Positions 6,919 to 14,202 are shown, numbered from the stretch's first letter. The stretch: 14,309 nucleotides of DNA from an uncultured Lachnospiraceae bacterium (GCA_910585995.1 CAJUGG010000101.1:1-14309), one strand, 5' to 3'. Notes: generated by a model from the sequence alone, not told the origin. Numbers and translations are program-made.

Positions 6919-8004
6919 ATGAGTGAGAAGTTAAGAGTAGGTATCCTTGGGGGTACAGGTATGGTAGGACAGAGATTTATCTCTCTTTTGGAAAATCATC
7001 CGTGGTTTGAGGTGGTGACGATTGCAGCGAGTGCGCGTTCAGCTGGCAAGACCTATGAGGAGGCGGTGGGGAATCGCTGGAAGATGACCACACCGATGCC
7101 GGAGTCAGTGAAAAAGATCATTGTGATGAATGTCAATGAGGTGGAAAAGGTAGCCGCAAGCGTGGATTTTGTATTTAGCGCGGTGGATATGTCAAAAGAT
7201 GAGATCAAGGCAATCGAGGAGGCTTATGCAAAGACAGAGACGCCGGTGGTATCCAACAACAGTGCGCACCGCTGGACGCCGGATGTGCCGATGGTAATCC
7301 CGGAGATTAATCCGGAGCATTTTGAGGTGATTGCATCCCAGAAGAAGCGTCTGGGGACGACGAGGGGATTTATCGCGGTGAAACCGAATTGTTCGATTCA
7401 GAGTTATGCGCCAGTATTGACGGCGTGGAAAGAGTTTGAGCCTTATGAGGTGGTGGCGACTACATATCAGGCGATTTCCGGAGCCGGCAAGACTTTTAAG
7501 GAGTGGCCGGAGATGGTGGAAAACGTGATCCCTTATATTGGCGGCGAGGAGGAGAAATCGGAGCAGGAGCCGCTTCGGATCTGGGGACATGTCGAGAATG
7601 GAGAGATTGTGAAGGCGCAGGAGCCAAAGATTACTTGTCAGTGTCTTCGCGTTCCAGTGCTGAATGGACATACGGCGGCTGTGTTTGTGAAATTCCGCAA
7701 GCAGCCAACGAAGGAGCAGTTGATTGACCGTCTGGTGAATTTTAAGGGGTATCCGCAGGAGATGAAGCTGCCGAGTGCACCGAAGCAGTTTATCCGGTAT
7801 ATGGAAGAGGATAATCGTCCGCAGGTGCAGTTGGATGTGGATTATGAGAATGGCATGGGCGTGTCTGTGGGACGGATTCGCGAGGACAGTGTCTATGACT
7901 GGAAATTTGTGGGACTTTCGCATAATACGGTGCGTGGGGCTGCGGGGGGCGCGGTGCTGTGCGCGGAGACGTTGAAGGCGAAGGGGTATATTGATAAAAA
8001 ATAG
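6919..8004 (+). CDS. asd: Aspartate-semialdehyde dehydrogenase, archaeal/fungal type
   Basis: This 361-residue enzyme reduces aspartyl phosphate to aspartate semialdehyde with NADPH, the shared step towards lysine, diaminopimelate, threonine and methionine. The N-terminal Rossmann motif is LGGTGMVGQRF (10-20). The catalytic Cys is C158 in KPNCSIQSY. TYQAISGAGK and LNGHTAAVF carry the other active-site elements, and LSHNTVRGAAGG lies near the C-terminus. The overall pattern and length fit the class known from archaea, fungi and many Clostridia rather than the E. coli type. The ATG at 6919 is preferred over 6808: it has an AGGAGG-rich site at 6902-6909, and the protein then begins just before the nucleotide-binding fold. 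The second family A hairpin starts 34 nt after its stop. Confidence 0.95.
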   Translation: MSEKLRVGILGGTGMVGQRFISLLENHPWFEVVTIAASARSAGKTYEEAVGNRWKMTTPMPESVKKIIVMNVNEVEKVAASVDFVFSAVDMSKDEIKAIEEAYAKTETPVVSNNSAHRWTPDVPMVIPEINPEHFEVIASQKKRLGTTRGFIAVKPNCSIQSYAPVLTAWKEFEPYEVVATTYQAISGAGKTFKEWPEMVENVIPYIGGEEEKSEQEPLRIWGHVENGEIVKAQEPKITCQCLRVPVLNGHTAAVFVKFRKQPTKEQLIDRLVNFKGYPQEMKLPSAPKQFIRYMEEDNRPQVQLDVDYENGMGVSVGRIREDSVYDWKFVGLSHNTVRGAAGGAVLCAETLKAKGYIDKK

Positions 8005-8008
8005 GGGT

Positions 8009-8062
8009 GACGGAGTGACCACAAAAAGGTGGGGCGACGGAGCGACTGCAAAAAGGGGCGCC
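8009..8062 (+). repeat. 27-nt imperfect tandem repeat at the edge of family A copy 2
   Basis: GACGGAG-GAC...CAAAAAGG occurs at 8009-8035 and again at 8036-8062, with roughly three quarters of positions identical. The second unit runs into the left arm of the hairpin. This suggests local duplication at the base of the element. Confidence 0.6.
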
Positions 8063-8230
8063 CGGTGTTGCACAAAGGTCTGCATAGAGTGTATCGGACA
8101 GTCGGCAACATTTGTATGCTCCAATCGGACAGGGGTGTCTGCTTGGCTCATACAAATGTCACCAGCAGTCCGCTCCAATCTACACAGCACTCTTTGTGCA
8201 ACACCGGGCGCCCCTTTTTGCGGCCGCTCC
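8039..8230. repeat. Family A long palindromic element, copy 2
   Basis: This 192-nt hairpin has outer arms 8039-8077 and 8192-8230, 39 nt each, complementary except for one A-C mismatch and one G-T pair. They enclose a 114-nt core (8078-8191). The core has the same length as in copy 1 and, by my count, matches at 102 of 114 positions. The outer arms are not recognisably the same sequence as those of copy 1. Six of the 12 core differences cluster at 8160-8167 and disturb the inner stem, which is perfect in copy 1. GGGCGAC precedes and CCTG follows the paired part in both copies. Confidence 0.9.
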
Positions 8231-8281
8231 TGGATTATGTAAACCGGGAGGAGTGTGGGGTGGAGTTCTTTGGAAAGGCTC

Positions 8282-8310
8282 TTTTTATTTTGGGGGAAAT
8301 GTGGTATACT
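8282..8310 (+). promoter_or_regulatory. Promoter of tyrA
   Basis: TATACT (8305-8310, 5 of 6) preceded by TGG is an extended -10. The -35 region at 17 bp (TTTTTA) is weak. Transcription from about 8317 would give a leader of about 125 nt containing a family B element. Confidence 0.65.
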
Positions 8311-8331
8311 CAATGCGTTAATGCGTTGAAT

Positions 8332-8434
8332 AGCGGAAGTCTGAACCAGCCCAGAAGGGTTTTCGAATGTGAAGCAGGCGAAAATGCTTCTAGAAGAGGG
8401 GCAGGGAAGACTGGAGCGGAACTTTAAATAGGAG
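8332..8434 (+). promoter_or_regulatory. Family B structured leader element of tyrA (copy 1)
   Basis: This leader begins with AGCGGAAG (8332-8339) and ends with GCGGAACTTTAAATAGGAG (8416-8434), whose last bases are the tyrA ribosome binding site. Between the boxes a hairpin is visible: AGTCT/AGACT (8339-8343 with 8408-8412), GCCC/GGGC (8349-8352 with 8399-8402), AGAAG/CTTCT (8353-8357 with 8387-8391) and TTTTCG/CGAAAA (8360-8365 with 8379-8384) around a 13-nt loop. The strand CTTCTA could instead pair with the TAGGAG ribosome binding site. No T-box sequence or known riboswitch motif was recognised. Confidence 0.7.
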
Positions 8435-8441
8435 CTTATTT

Positions 8442-9530
8442 ATGAAGATTGGTTTTATTGGGTTGGGATTGATTGGGGGATCGATTGCCAGGGCGATTCG
8501 GTATTTTTATCCGGGGGCGGAGTTGGTGGCTTATTCGCGGACGAGGGCGTCGGTGGAAGAGGCGGTAGAGGATGGGGTGATTAGCCGGGTTTTGAATGGG
8601 GTGGATGCGGAATTTGGGGATTGTGAGTATATTTTTTTATGTGCGCCGGTGGCTGAGAATGTGAAATATTTGGAGCAGTTGAGAGATGTGATTGGGGCGG
8701 ACTGTGTTATTACGGATGTGGGGAGTACGAAGGGAGATATTCATGCTCATGTGGCCAGGCTTGGGATGGAGACGAATTTTATTGGCGGGCATCCGATGGC
8801 AGGGGCTGAGAAGACGGGGTATAAAAATTCTAAGAGGATCTTGATTGAGAATGCGTATTATGTGATTACGCCGACTGCGCAGGTATCTGGGGAAGTGGTG
8901 GAGCGGTATCGGGAGTTTATTGCGAGTCTGAAGGCGCTGCCTTTGGTGTTGGATTATGAGACGCATGATTATGTGACAGCGGGAATTAGTCATCTGCCGC
9001 ATATTATTGCTTCTTCGCTGGTGAATCTGGTGCGGGATTCGGATACGAAGGATGGGATTATGAGGCTGGTGGCAGCGGGAGGATTTAAGGATATTACAAG
9101 GATTGCATCTTCTTCGCCGGAGATGTGGGAGCAGATCTGTATGACGAACCGGGAAAATATTTCTGAGATCCTGGGGCGTTATATTCAATCGCTTCGTGTG
9201 ATTCAGGGCCAGTTGGATGCGGCGAAAGAGGGCGCTATTTTTGAATTGTTTGAGAGTTCGAGGGATTACAGGAACAGTCTTCCTGAGAAGGGGAGCGGGC
9301 CGATTCAGCGGATTTTTGAGATCTATTGTGATATGGTGGATGAGACGGGAGGGATTGCAACGCTGGCAACCATATTGGCGAGCAATCAGATTAACTTGAA
9401 AAATATCGGCATTGTACATAGCCGGGAATTTATCGAAGCGGTGCTTAGGATTGAGTTTTATGATGAAAAGTCGATGAAACAGGCAGCAGAAATCCTGCGA
9501 AAATATCGCTATGTGATTTATGAGAGATAA
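8442..9530 (+). CDS. tyrA: Prephenate dehydrogenase with C-terminal ACT domain
   Basis: This 362-residue enzyme oxidatively decarboxylates prephenate to 4-hydroxyphenylpyruvate, the committed step of tyrosine synthesis. The N-terminal nucleotide-binding motif is GLGLIGGS (7-14). DVGSTKGD (92-99) and GGHPMAGAEKTGY with the catalytic-region His117 are characteristic, as is ISHLPHI with His184 and His187. The C-terminal 70 residues or so (about 292-362, from GGIATLATIL) read as an ACT domain, which in such proteins binds an amino acid and probably gives tyrosine feedback control. The ATG is preceded by TAGGAG at 7 nt, supplied by the family B element. The coding strand is very G-rich, with many GGG and GCG codons. 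aroA follows after 225 nt made almost entirely of repeat. Confidence 0.95.
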   Translation: MKIGFIGLGLIGGSIARAIRYFYPGAELVAYSRTRASVEEAVEDGVISRVLNGVDAEFGDCEYIFLCAPVAENVKYLEQLRDVIGADCVITDVGSTKGDIHAHVARLGMETNFIGGHPMAGAEKTGYKNSKRILIENAYYVITPTAQVSGEVVERYREFIASLKALPLVLDYETHDYVTAGISHLPHIIASSLVNLVRDSDTKDGIMRLVAAGGFKDITRIASSSPEMWEQICMTNRENISEILGRYIQSLRVIQGQLDAAKEGAIFELFESSRDYRNSLPEKGSGPIQRIFEIYCDMVDETGGIATLATILASNQINLKNIGIVHSREFIEAVLRIEFYDEKSMKQAAEILRKYRYVIYER

Positions 9531-9540
9531 AAACTTAAAA

Positions 9541-9641
9541 ACAGCGGAAGCGACTGACATGCCCAGAACCATGTCAGAGAACGAAGTGAACGGATATGGT
9601 TCTAGAGGAAGGGCATATAAGTGGCTGAAGCGGAACTTAAA
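9541..9641 (+). repeat. Family B element, copy 2a (first unit of a tandem pair)
   Basis: This is the first 101-nt unit of a tandem duplication lying between tyrA and aroA. It starts ACAGCGGAAG and ends GCGGAACTTAAA. The main hairpin pairs AGAACCATGTC (9565-9575) with GATATGGTTCT (about 9593-9603, one G-T pair). ATGCCC (9559-9564) pairs with GGGCAT (9611-9616), and an outer AGCGACT/AGTGGCT pairing has one mismatch. This unit lacks the TAGGAG ribosome binding site, because the next unit begins in its place. Confidence 0.8.
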
Positions 9642-9748
9642 ACAGCGGAAGCGACTGATATGCCCAGAACCATGTCAGGGAATGAAATGAACGGACATGG
9701 TTCTAGAGGAAGGACATATAAGTGGCTGAAGCGGAACTTAAATAGGAG
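9642..9748 (+). promoter_or_regulatory. Family B structured leader element of aroA (copy 2b)
   Basis: This second unit differs from copy 2a at 6 of 101 positions, all transitions. Its main hairpin pairs AGAACCATGTC (9666-9676) with GACATGGTTCT (9694-9704), 11 bp without mismatch. The G-T pair of unit 2a is a G-C pair here, so pairing is kept. It ends GCGGAACTTAAATAGGAG (9731-9748), which provides the aroA ribosome binding site. TTCTA (9701-9705) could alternatively pair with TAGGA (9743-9747). Confidence 0.75.
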
Positions 9749-9755
9749 CAAAAGT

Positions 9756-11033
9756 ATGAAATTTAAAAGGGCACATAGATTAAGAGGAACTATCACGGTT
9801 CCGGGGGACAAGAGTATTTCTCATCGTTCGATTATGTTTGGGGCGTTGGCAAAGGGGACGACGAGGGTTACAAATTTTTTGCAGGGAGCGGATTGTCTGT
9901 CGACGATTGCCTGTTTTGAGAGGATGGGCATTGAGATTGATAATCGTGCGGATGAGATTTTGATATATGGAAAGGGTCTGCATGGTCTGCGTGCGTCTAA
10001 AGGAGTCCTGGATGTGGGAAACAGCGGGACGACGATTCGGCTGATCAGTGGTATCCTGTCGGGACAGTCATTTACAACGCAGCTTACCGGTGATGCATCG
10101 ATTCAGTCAAGGCCGATGAGACGAATCATCGAACCTTTGTCACAGATGGGAGCACAAATTGAGAGTGTGCAGGGTAATGGTTGTGCGCCGCTTCGGATTC
10201 AGGGTGCGCCGCTGCATGGGATTCACTATGTCTCGCCAGTGGCTTCTGCACAGGTGAAATCTTGTATCTTACTGGCGGGACTTTACGCAGATTCTCCTAC
10301 GAGTGTCACAGAACCTTATTTATCCAGAAATCATTCCGAGATTATGTTAAGGCATTTTGGTGCATCTGTCCTGAGCGAAGGGACAACGGCAACCGTTCAG
10401 CCGGAACCTGAATTGCAGGCACAAGAGATCCAGGTTCCGGGAGATATCTCTTCAGCGGCTTATTTTATCGCGTCTGCTCTGATCGTTCCGGATTCTGAGA
10501 TCTTGATTAAAAATGTAGGCATGAATCCCACCCGCGATGGCATCTTAAAGGTCTGTATGGCCATGGGAGCAGACATCACCATTTTTAATGAAGATGGGAG
10601 TGGAGAGCCTACAGCGGACCTTATGGTGCGTCACAGTGGCCTTCGAGGGACCACCATCGGTGGTGCTGTGATTCCTACATTGATTGATGAATTGCCAGTG
10701 GTGGCAGCACTTGCGTGTTTTGCAGAAGGGACGACGCTGATCAAGGATGCACAGGAACTGAAAGTCAAAGAGTCCAACCGCATCGACGTGATGGTAAAAA
10801 ATCTGACCGCCATGGGGGCACAGGTGACAGAGACTGAAGACGGCATGATCATCGAGGGCGGACATCCCCTGCATGGAGCAGTGATTGACAGCAGGATGGA
10901 TCATCGCATCGCCATGACGTTTGCGGTGACTGCATTAGCGTCCGATGGAGAGACACAGATCATAGACGCTGACTGTGTCAAGATTAGCTATCCGGATTTT
11001 TACCAGGATCTGTATGCACTGATTGAGGGGTAA
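9756..11033 (+). CDS. aroA: 3-Phosphoshikimate 1-carboxyvinyltransferase (EPSP synthase)
   Basis: This 425-residue cytoplasmic enzyme joins shikimate 3-phosphate and phosphoenolpyruvate to form EPSP, the precursor of chorismate. Motifs seen are VPGDKSISHRS (15-25, with K19), DVGNSGTTIRL (86-96), RPMRRI, LSRNHSEIML, VPGDISSAAYF, LIDELPVVAAL (the catalytic Asp region), KVKESNRI and DHRIAM near the C-terminus. The ATG at 9756 is chosen because TAGGAG lies 7 nt upstream and the protein begins with the usual strand before PGDKS. The frame is open further upstream to a GTG at 9621, but that stretch translates repeat DNA. The first ~110 codons are G-rich like tyrA, while later codons are more mixed. 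The next gene starts 1 nt after the stop. Confidence 0.96.
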   Translation: MKFKRAHRLRGTITVPGDKSISHRSIMFGALAKGTTRVTNFLQGADCLSTIACFERMGIEIDNRADEILIYGKGLHGLRASKGVLDVGNSGTTIRLISGILSGQSFTTQLTGDASIQSRPMRRIIEPLSQMGAQIESVQGNGCAPLRIQGAPLHGIHYVSPVASAQVKSCILLAGLYADSPTSVTEPYLSRNHSEIMLRHFGASVLSEGTTATVQPEPELQAQEIQVPGDISSAAYFIASALIVPDSEILIKNVGMNPTRDGILKVCMAMGADITIFNEDGSGEPTADLMVRHSGLRGTTIGGAVIPTLIDELPVVAALACFAEGTTLIKDAQELKVKESNRIDVMVKNLTAMGAQVTETEDGMIIEGGHPLHGAVIDSRMDHRIAMTFAVTALASDGETQIIDADCVKISYPDFYQDLYALIEG

Positions 11034-11034
11034 G

Positions 11035-11652
11035 ATGGTAGATAAAAAGAGTGTATTTTTGAAAGACCAGAGGGAGATTCGTTTAGAAGATGAGAATGAT
11101 ATTTTACTCGTTGTCTTAGATCAGGAAGAGATCACATATACCTGTTCTGTACCTTATCCAACAGGAGGCTATGGCGGAGGCAGACTGCTTCTGTCTCCCA
11201 CTTGCCAATATTTGATTTTTGCGTATTTTTCCGGAGAGAGTGAGGAGGCGTTCTTATTATATCAGGTGAAAGAGCGTGAATTAATACTTGTCTATGCTAC
11301 GGACTATCTCTGCGGGGAAGACGCCGATTATTTCTTTTCTGATGATGAAAAGCAGTTATTTCAGACTCTGCGCACCGGCGCATGGAGTCCGGAAAGTGTG
11401 AATATCGATGCACAAGGAGAGGCATATTATGAATTTGGAGAGATCCATCTGCTCGAAATAGAAAAGAAGGCCTTTCGTAAGCATGTTGTTTTGGTATACC
11501 CTTTGGATACCTGGGTAGAAGAAGTGACCGACGAAGGTCCTTTTCGCCTGCTGTCCATAGAGGGTGGCCAGAATTTACATCTTCTGATGCCATGGGGAAG
11601 AGAAACCTGCAACATTCCGTTACCATCTTCTGTGATCATAAGGCCAGCTTGA
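11035..11652 (+). CDS. Unrecognised protein, co-transcribed with aroA
   Basis: This 205-residue protein has no signal peptide or membrane segment and looks beta-rich and acidic. A segment at about 40-90 (GGYGGGRLLLSPTCQYLIFAY) resembles a single blade of a beta-propeller-like repeat, but I cannot assign a family. The ATG at 11035 has GAGGGG at a short 4-nt spacing. A TTG at 11023, inside aroA, is an alternative start. The single-base gap from the aroA stop implies co-transcription and probably translational coupling. Nothing in it suggests a shikimate-pathway enzyme, so its link to aroA may be positional only. No obvious terminator follows in the 85 nt before the next gene. Confidence 0.75.
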   Translation: MVDKKSVFLKDQREIRLEDENDILLVVLDQEEITYTCSVPYPTGGYGGGRLLLSPTCQYLIFAYFSGESEEAFLLYQVKERELILVYATDYLCGEDADYFFSDDEKQLFQTLRTGAWSPESVNIDAQGEAYYEFGEIHLLEIEKKAFRKHVVLVYPLDTWVEEVTDEGPFRLLSIEGGQNLHLLMPWGRETCNIPLPSSVIIRPA

Positions 11653-11737
11653 TATTTGATCCGAAAAGACACTTTGCCTTTATGATTATTCTCTTTTTGT
11701 TACAGGTTCTAATTCAAGAAAGTTTGGAGGATATGAG

Positions 11738-12807
11738 ATGAACAGGAAAAAAGTAATGTTATCAATAACAGCAGTAATAAGCATAGCATTGTTAGCCGCA
11801 GGGGCTTTCAAGGTATATGGTCATTTTTCGTGGGAGAGGGATTTTTTACAAAGTATGTCGACTTCTATGGGGAAATTACAGGAGGAAAATGAGCAAAAGG
11901 ATCAGAGACTGGAAGAGTTAGAGGAAGAGATTTCAAGGTTGCAGCAGGCGTTAGATCCTCCTGTTCGTATTGTCTGCTGGGGAGACAGCCTGACAGCAGG
12001 TGCAGGAGGGGACGGAGTGACCTATCCGAATGTGATTCAAAAGTTGGCTCTTGATCAGGGAATCCAGGTGGATGTAGCAAATATGGGAGTTGGAGGAGAG
12101 AGCAGTAAGATGATTTTGGCGCGGGGGGGGCGCTGGATATTGTGTTGGAGGAATGTCTGATTCCGGCAGAGACAGAGCCTGTGGAAGTTCATCTTTATTT
12201 ACAGGATGGCAGCGGTATAAGTCCTCTTAGACAAGGAGACGGCGGAATTAGAAACTGCTCAATCAATGGCATACCAGGCATTTTAACGATAGAGCAGGAA
12301 TCTTATATTAGTACAGAATTCAAATATTATTTTACCAGATTAGAACCAGGAGAAGCGTGTCTGGTGGAAAGCGGTACGTATTTAATTAATGAGGGTTCTT
12401 ATCTGTATAATGACTGTATACCGGTGATATTTATCGGGCAAAATGGCAGTTGGGAATCACCTCAGGATTTGATCGATCAGCAGCAAAAACTATTGGATAC
12501 TTTGGACAACCCCAATAAATATATCATCGTTGGACTTACTTCCGGCACAGAGGAAGAGAGAAGAGAACTTGAGGAAATGATGGAAACTCATTGGGGGAAA
12601 CATTATGTCAACTTGAGAAACTATTTATGCAGACATGGACTTGATGAGGCAGGGATAACGCCGACACAGATTGATCTGGAACAGATGGAAAAAGGGATGG
12701 TGCCGGATAGTTTAAGAGTTGATGCCGTACATTTTAATAAAGACGGATACACATTGATTGGAACGTATATTTTTAAGAGATTGTCGGAATTACATTATAT
12801 TCCGTGA
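11738..12807 (+). pseudogene. Membrane-anchored SGNH/GDSL hydrolase, frame broken at a G8 tract
   Basis: Two overlapping frames together encode one protein. The 5' frame (11738-12160, 140 aa) has an N-terminal hydrophobic anchor (about 7-27), a coiled coil (about 36-72, QEENEQKDQRLEELEEEI) and the SGNH block I motif WGDSLTAG with Ser84, then NMGVGGESS. After the G8 tract at 12123-12130 it runs into a stop at 12158. The -1 frame continues from GCG CTG GAT (12130 on) to 12807 with IGQNGSW and the C-terminal VDAVHFNKDGY, whose Asp and His would complete the catalytic set. One extra G (or a -1 slip) restores a 356-residue protein. The family includes cell-surface esterases acting on acylated glycans. 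The 5' start has GGAGG 7 nt upstream. It may be a true pseudogene, a phase-variable gene, a recoded gene or a sequencing error. Confidence 0.8.
12123..12130 (+). other. G8 homopolymer at the frameshift point
   Basis: Eight G residues between GC and CGC mark the exact place where the SGNH reading frame changes from one frame to the -1 frame. GGGGGGG also fits the X XXY YYZ pattern of a slippery site. It is the longest G run in the window. Confidence 0.9.
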
Positions 12808-12812
12808 AAAAA

Positions 12813-12847
12813 TATGTGAAGACCGGCATTGCTTTTGCCAACACATA
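12813..12847 (+). promoter_or_regulatory. Stem-loop just before the LysM gene ribosome binding site
   Basis: TATGTG (12813-12818) pairs with CACATA (12842-12847), and inside it GGCA (12825-12828) pairs with TGCC (12836-12839). The structure ends where the ribosome binding site AGGGTGG begins. No T-tract follows, so it is not a clear terminator. It may affect translation of the next gene. Confidence 0.35.
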
Positions 12848-12860
12848 GGGTGGTAATGTA

Positions 12861-14099
12861 TTGAAAATGTTACAATTGATTGATGAAAATAAAAAGATAT
12901 CTGCATCTTTTTCGCACAAGAAACGATGGTTTTGTATGGGGATCATGTTTTTGGGGCTGCAAATGTTAAATATTTATCAAAATCCCATCCCTGCGACCGC
13001 AGTAAATCAGGATACAGATACCACTGCTCATGAGATCTATGCAGAAGATCGCAGATTAAAGCAGATCAGCCATGAGACCACTGCTTACGATAAAGAACAT
13101 ACTTCTTTTAGCGGTTATCTGTATCATCAGTATGCATGGGTGACAAAAAGCTATGATGAGGAAGAGCGAGCAGGGTCCTGTCACGCGCGTTTTGACGAAC
13201 AGAACCGGCTGCTCTATGCGTTGGGATATTCTCCGAATATCCTGAACAACAGCAATAATTATTGTGAAGAAAATATATATGAGAGAGATGACGACGAGCA
13301 TACATGCAGATATATCTATTATAAGGCAAACAGTGCGCCCTATCAGGATGGATACTGTATCGCATATCGGTATATGTTCGAGGCCAGTGACTTTCAGTTT
13401 GACGAGGAAGGCAGGCTTTTGCGGGGGCTGTCTTATCGGCGTGATGTTGGATCAGATCCCAATGGTTATAGTGAGGAACTTTTCTTCAGCCGCGGCTATC
13501 AGGCAGAGTATGATGGGGAGCAGCTGATGGAAGAGCTGCAATACACCGATTTTTGGGGCAGCAATGAGACTGGGGTATGGGAGCATCGGTTCTATCAGTA
13601 TGATGAACGGGGAAGATGTATCTTAGCGGTTGTGACGACGGAGGAGGAGATCCTGCTCTCTTGTTATGAATATCATGAGGATACTTCACAGGTGGAAGCA
13701 TATACCTATCAGGTGACAGATAACTGGGAATTTACTTGTGAGGATGGGAGCACTTATTATCTGCGTCCGGACTGGGGTAAGCCGGCGGTTCAGAAAGTGG
13801 CAGCAGATGGAAGCGTGGAGCAGGAGCTTTTCTATGGAAAAGCAATGGATCTGGGGCAGCAGCACTATCTGATGCCAGAGGAAGTGGAGGATACTTTGAC
13901 AGATCATATGTATCTGGTGAAACCGGGGGATTGTCTGTGGAAGATTGCTTATCAGCAGTATGGACATGGAGCTTACTATGATCTGATCTATCGTATGAAC
14001 CGGGAGGTCATTGGCAGAGACCGGGAGCTGTTGTTGCCAGGAGTCCGGTTATACATACCAGAGGTAGGTAATGCACAAGATACTATCGTGAGAGACTAG
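12861..14099 (+). CDS. Secreted LysM-domain protein with YD-like motifs
   Basis: This is a 412-residue protein. A basic start and a hydrophobic stretch (about 23-40) ending near PATA47 look like a signal peptide or uncleaved anchor. The C-terminal segment 350-400 (YLVKPGDCLWKIA ... LLPGVRLYIP) is a LysM domain, which binds peptidoglycan or related glycans, so the protein is probably held at the cell wall. The middle contains spaced FDEQNRLL (111-118), FDEEGRLL (180-187), YDGEQLMEE (217-225) and YDERGRCI (247-254). These resemble YD/RHS-type repeats, although their spacing is irregular. TTG at 12861 is taken as start because AGGGTGG lies 7 nt upstream. The ATG at 12867 is the alternative. It follows the SGNH hydrolase by 53 nt, so the two may form a cell-surface operon. 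Confidence 0.82.
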   Translation: MKMLQLIDENKKISASFSHKKRWFCMGIMFLGLQMLNIYQNPIPATAVNQDTDTTAHEIYAEDRRLKQISHETTAYDKEHTSFSGYLYHQYAWVTKSYDEEERAGSCHARFDEQNRLLYALGYSPNILNNSNNYCEENIYERDDDEHTCRYIYYKANSAPYQDGYCIAYRYMFEASDFQFDEEGRLLRGLSYRRDVGSDPNGYSEELFFSRGYQAEYDGEQLMEELQYTDFWGSNETGVWEHRFYQYDERGRCILAVVTTEEEILLSCYEYHEDTSQVEAYTYQVTDNWEFTCEDGSTYYLRPDWGKPAVQKVAADGSVEQELFYGKAMDLGQQHYLMPEEVEDTLTDHMYLVKPGDCLWKIAYQQYGHGAYYDLIYRMNREVIGRDRELLLPGVRLYIPEVGNAQDTIVRD

Positions 14100-14119
14100 C
14101 AGTGGATAAGAGAAAAAAT

Positions 14120-14148
14120 TTGACAAAAAAGATGTAGTATATTACACT
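14120..14148 (+). promoter_or_regulatory. Promoter for a gene beyond the window
   Basis: A perfect -35 box TTGACA (14120-14125) is followed after 17 bp by TACACT (14143-14148, 4 of 6). It lies just after the LysM gene stop and drives transcription into a family B leader that runs to the window end. Confidence 0.65.
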
Positions 14149-14202
14149 ATTCAAAGTAAAAATAATGGGTTTATGAGATTTGGGAGGAACTTTGCGGAAC
14201 TA

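Noticed and set aside
7192..8313. 373-codon - strand frame opposite asd
   Set aside because: It mirrors asd codons and the family A palindrome, and the protein is rich in His, Arg and Pro without family features. It is a shadow frame.
8332..8434. T-box riboswitch in front of tyrA
   Set aside because: No T-box consensus (GGTGGNACCGCG-like) and no terminator/antiterminator pair with a T-tract. The conserved boxes are different.
9541..9742. CRISPR array
   Set aside because: Only two units, near-identical over their whole 101 nt, so there are no spacers.
9621..9755. GTG start at 9621 giving a 470-residue EPSP synthase
   Set aside because: The added 45 codons translate the family B repeat. The ATG at 9756 has TAGGAG at 7 nt and the normal family start.
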